Positions 12,957-13,229 of a DNA stretch of 13,229 nt are shown here, piece by piece. This DNA is from Alphaproteobacteria bacterium UBA7691 (GTDB lineage Bacteria; Pseudomonadota; Alphaproteobacteria; Ferrovibrionales; Ferrovibrionaceae), in assembly GCA_002482765.1 (NCBI GenBank), contig DLGP01000093.1, positions 1 through 13,229 of the forward strand. The letters are read 5' to 3'. The translations under genes and the position numbers were made by a program. The first letter of the stretch is position 1. Every line of letters starts with the position of its first letter. The notes under the pieces are model-generated. The model saw only the letters and a program-made list of their open reading frames with translations. It did not search any database and was not told the origin of the DNA.

Positions 12957-13229
12957 TCACTCCATCTTTAGCGGTCGCGCCAGCAGGCCGGCGATGGTGG
13001 CGTCGATCTCTGCCTTGTCATGCAGGATGGCATAAACCGCAGCGGCAATCGGCATCTCCAGCCCCAGCCGGGCGCACAGCCGGTGCAGCGCCTCGGCGGT
13101 GTACATGCCTTCGGCCACGCTGCGCCGGCCAGCCAGATAATCGGCCAGAAGCTGGCCTTCGCCCAGGGCGATGCCAAGCGACAGGTTGCGCGATTGCGGG
13201 CCGGAGCAGGTCAGCACCAGATCGCCCAG
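12957..13229 (-). CDS. gpsA: Glycerol-3-phosphate dehydrogenase [NAD(P)+], C-terminal part (5' truncated by window)
   Basis: The frame is open at the right edge (LGDLVLTCSGPQSRNLSLG), so only about the last 90 residues are visible; no true start is present. GDLVLTCSGPQSRNLSLG, EGMYTAEALHRL and EMPIAAAVYAILHDK are conserved elements of the GpsA C-terminal helical domain, including the Ser-Arg-Asn that binds substrate in the family. The enzyme reduces dihydroxyacetone phosphate to sn-glycerol 3-phosphate for phospholipid synthesis, in the cytoplasm. It is the first visible gene of a leftward run with the EVE and Rieske genes. The protein ends PLKME just before the EVE start. Confidence 0.92.
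   Translation of the reverse strand: MGDLVLTCSGPQSRNLSLGIALGEGQLLADYLAGRRSVAEGMYTAEALHRLCARLGLEMPIAAAVYAILHDKAEIDATIAGLLARPLKME

Overview
The window reads as chromosomal DNA of a GC-rich alphaproteobacterium, probably Rhodospirillales-like. The evidence is codon use dominated by ctg, gcc and ggc, the gene families present, and a Tat-exported heme-binding protein. The genus cannot be fixed from sequence reading alone.

Left part (1-4004): the 3' end of a class III nucleotide cyclase gene runs rightwards. It faces a leftward cluster that looks like a ribosomally made peptide locus of lasso-peptide type. In the direction of transcription this cluster holds a 56-residue precursor (3438-3268), an asparagine-synthetase-like cyclase (3261-1375) and a sulfotransferase (1378-413). 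The three genes are tightly packed, with a 6-base gap and then a 4-base overlap. Divergently transcribed is a PqqD-like protein (3726-4004), a stand-alone leader-recognition (RRE, B1-type) protein. The likely scheme is that the RRE binds the leader, a protease removes it, the cyclase links the new N terminus to an Asp side chain, and the sulfotransferase decorates a hydroxyl group. The leader protease (B2) is not in the window. The predicted core is ATSGPLTDTLSWASAS, with an Ala1-Asp8 ring. This is the most novel part of the window.

Middle (4073-4627): a DUF1003 inner-membrane protein of unknown function sits between the peptide locus and the next operon.

Right-centre (4642-12151): a complete heme-uptake operon starts from a sigma70-like promoter whose spacer is a Fur-type box, with a second box 22 bp upstream. 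The order is hemP, TonB-dependent heme receptor, TonB, HmuS (cytoplasmic heme handling), HmuT (periplasmic heme binder), HmuU (permease) and HmuV (ATPase). Heme crosses the outer membrane through the receptor, powered by TonB. HmuT captures it, HmuUV imports it, and HmuS receives it. Genes hmuS to hmuV overlap by 1 to 4 bases.

Right end (12164-13229): a leftward run of gpsA (C-terminal part only), an EVE-domain gene and a small Rieske protein gene converges on hmuV. A hairpin at the junction carries both stop codons in its arms.
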